A stretch of DNA of 5,821 nt from NCBI GenBank assembly GCA_905214265.1, contig CAJMLQ010000163.1, forward strand, positions 1-5,821, read 5' to 3'. The translations under genes and the position numbers were made by a program. The stretch is from an uncultured bacterium. GTDB taxonomy: Bacteria > Bacillota > Clostridia > Oscillospirales > Ruminococcaceae. Positions 4,953 to 5,821 of this stretch are shown piece by piece. Each line of letters opens with the position of its first letter. Position 1 is the first letter of the stretch. Below the pieces are notes generated by a model. It did not search any database. It was given only the letters and a program-made list of their open reading frames with translations, and was not told the DNA's origin.

Positions 4953-5821
4953 TCAGCCTAAATATTCTTCGGAGCCGGAAACAAGGTCGGTGGGCACTAC
5001 ATCCGGAACAACAGAACCGCCGGACGGCGTCAAAATACGTCGGATTTCTTCGGAAGTCAGATGATTTTTCGCCATCAGTTCGGTGACAAGACTCTGAAGT
5101 CTAGGACGCTCCCTCTGCAGAACCGTCAGAACCCCCCGCATTTCCTCTGCGAGCAGGGTGGAAATTTTCTGCCGGACGCGGGCTTCTTCCTCACCGGTCA
5201 GCGATTCCCGGTCGCTCCAGACCATTCCCAGCTCTTCGTCCATCCCGTATTGGCAGAGCATCCGTCGGGCAACAGCTGTCGCGTTTTTCAGATCGCCGGA
5301 GGCACCGCTGGACAGCCCTTTTTCCGCGCCGAAACGGAGAATTTCCCCACCGCGTCCAGCCAGAGACACCCGGATGTTCGCCAGCAGCTCCTCCCGAGTC
5401 TTCAGGGGAGAGGCCGCCTCTTCATCATCGTGTTCCATATAACCGCCGTGGTCCCCACGGGCGACGATGGTCAGATAGGCAGGCGTATTGCCGCTCATAT
5501 GGTAGAGCAGCGCATGGGAGGCTTCGTGCCAGGCGACCCGCTCCAGGGTTTCATAATTCCATTCCTTCGCTTCCCCGTGGACTGTCGTCTCAAATGCCTC
5601 CTCCAATACACTGTCCGTCAGCGACGTTCCGGAACGGTCTGCCATCCGCGCCGCCAAATTGACAACAGAGGTTAGAAGAGCCGGACTCATACCCAGGGAC
5701 CGTCCGGACAGTAGGGTAATCATGCTGCTGGAGACTTGGGAATTTTTCGTCCTGCGCAGCAAAAGCTCAAAGCACCGGCGGCGCTCCTCCTTGTCCGGCA
5801 GATCTACCAGGATTTTTCGAT
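4953..5821 (-). CDS. FtsH-like AAA+/M41 zinc metalloprotease, C-terminal part
   Basis: This is the 3' part of an ATP-dependent metalloprotease gene; at least 288 residues are visible and the frame is open through the right edge. Numbering starts at the first full codon in the window. Residues 1-22 (RKILVDLPDKEERRRCFELL) match the FtsH stretch after the AAA second region of homology (FDR-x-I-x-V-D-x-P-D). The lid region reads GRSLGMSPALL, where FtsH usually has GFSGADL. The M41 peptidase domain shows HEASH at 98-102 (two zinc ligands and the catalytic Glu; bases 5514-5528), TIVARGDHGGY (117-127), SLAGRGGE (152-159) and SSGASGDLKNAT (170-181), whose Asp176 is the expected third zinc ligand, then QYGMDEELG. 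All catalytic residues are present. A short tail ends SEEYLG. Whether the N-terminus has the FtsH membrane helices cannot be seen, so I give no symbol. It converges on yqeY. Confidence 0.9.
   Translation of the reverse strand, partial: RKILVDLPDKEERRRCFELLLRRTKNSQVSSSMITLLSGRSLGMSPALLTSVVNLAARMADRSGTSLTDSVLEEAFETTVHGEAKEWNYETLERVAWHEASHALLYHMSGNTPAYLTIVARGDHGGYMEHDDEEAASPLKTREELLANIRVSLAGRGGEILRFGAEKGLSSGASGDLKNATAVARRMLCQYGMDEELGMVWSDRESLTGEEEARVRQKISTLLAEEMRGVLTVLQRERPRLQSLVTELMAKNHLTSEEIRRILTPSGGSVVPDVVPTDLVSGSEEYLG

Noticed and set aside
5061..5675. Plus-strand open frame of 204 codons opposite the FtsH-like gene.
   Set aside because: It is antisense to the M41 domain with its intact HEASH motif; the frame is a shadow and its product resembles nothing.

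Overview
The window looks like chromosomal DNA from a spore-forming, GC-rich member of the Firmicutes (Clostridia, perhaps Oscillospiraceae-like). The reasons are strong Shine-Dalgarno sites of the AGGAGG type, a PASTA-domain Ser/Thr kinase followed by rsgA and thiN as in Bacillus subtilis, and a 28-residue homologue of the sporulation protein SpoVM in its conserved place downstream of thiN. The lineage is inferred from gene order and protein resemblance; no database was searched.

Plus strand, positions 1 to about 3210: the 3' part of a PrkC-type kinase gene (cut by the left edge), rsgA (ribosome-assembly GTPase), thiN (thiamine pyrophosphokinase), a 52-residue two-helix membrane protein that I do not recognise, and spoVM. 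These genes are tightly packed (a 4-nt overlap, or gaps of 14-71 nt), so they probably form one transcription unit. Compared with B. subtilis, rpe is missing between rsgA and thiN, and the small membrane-protein gene sits between thiN and spoVM. A perfect 9-bp hairpin overlaps the spoVM stop codon.

Plus strand, about 3247 to 4840: mtnN (MTA/SAH nucleosidase), a nucleoside 2-deoxyribosyltransferase-family gene 8 nt later, and a yqeY-type gene whose ATG overlaps the previous stop. The first two genes point to nucleoside and adenine salvage; YqeY belongs to the GatB/Yqey family related to the C-terminal domain of GatB. A bidirectional terminator-like hairpin lies in the 112-nt convergent gap after yqeY.

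Minus strand, 4953 to the right edge: the 3' part of an FtsH-like AAA+/M41 zinc metalloprotease gene with an intact HExxH site, running off the window. Its AAA lid region diverges from ordinary FtsH.

The most informative items are the very short spoVM gene, the unrecognised membrane miniprotein directly upstream of it, and two RNA-level inverted repeats around them. I found no mobile element, CRISPR array, tRNA or rRNA, and no gene-free stretch longer than 300 nt.
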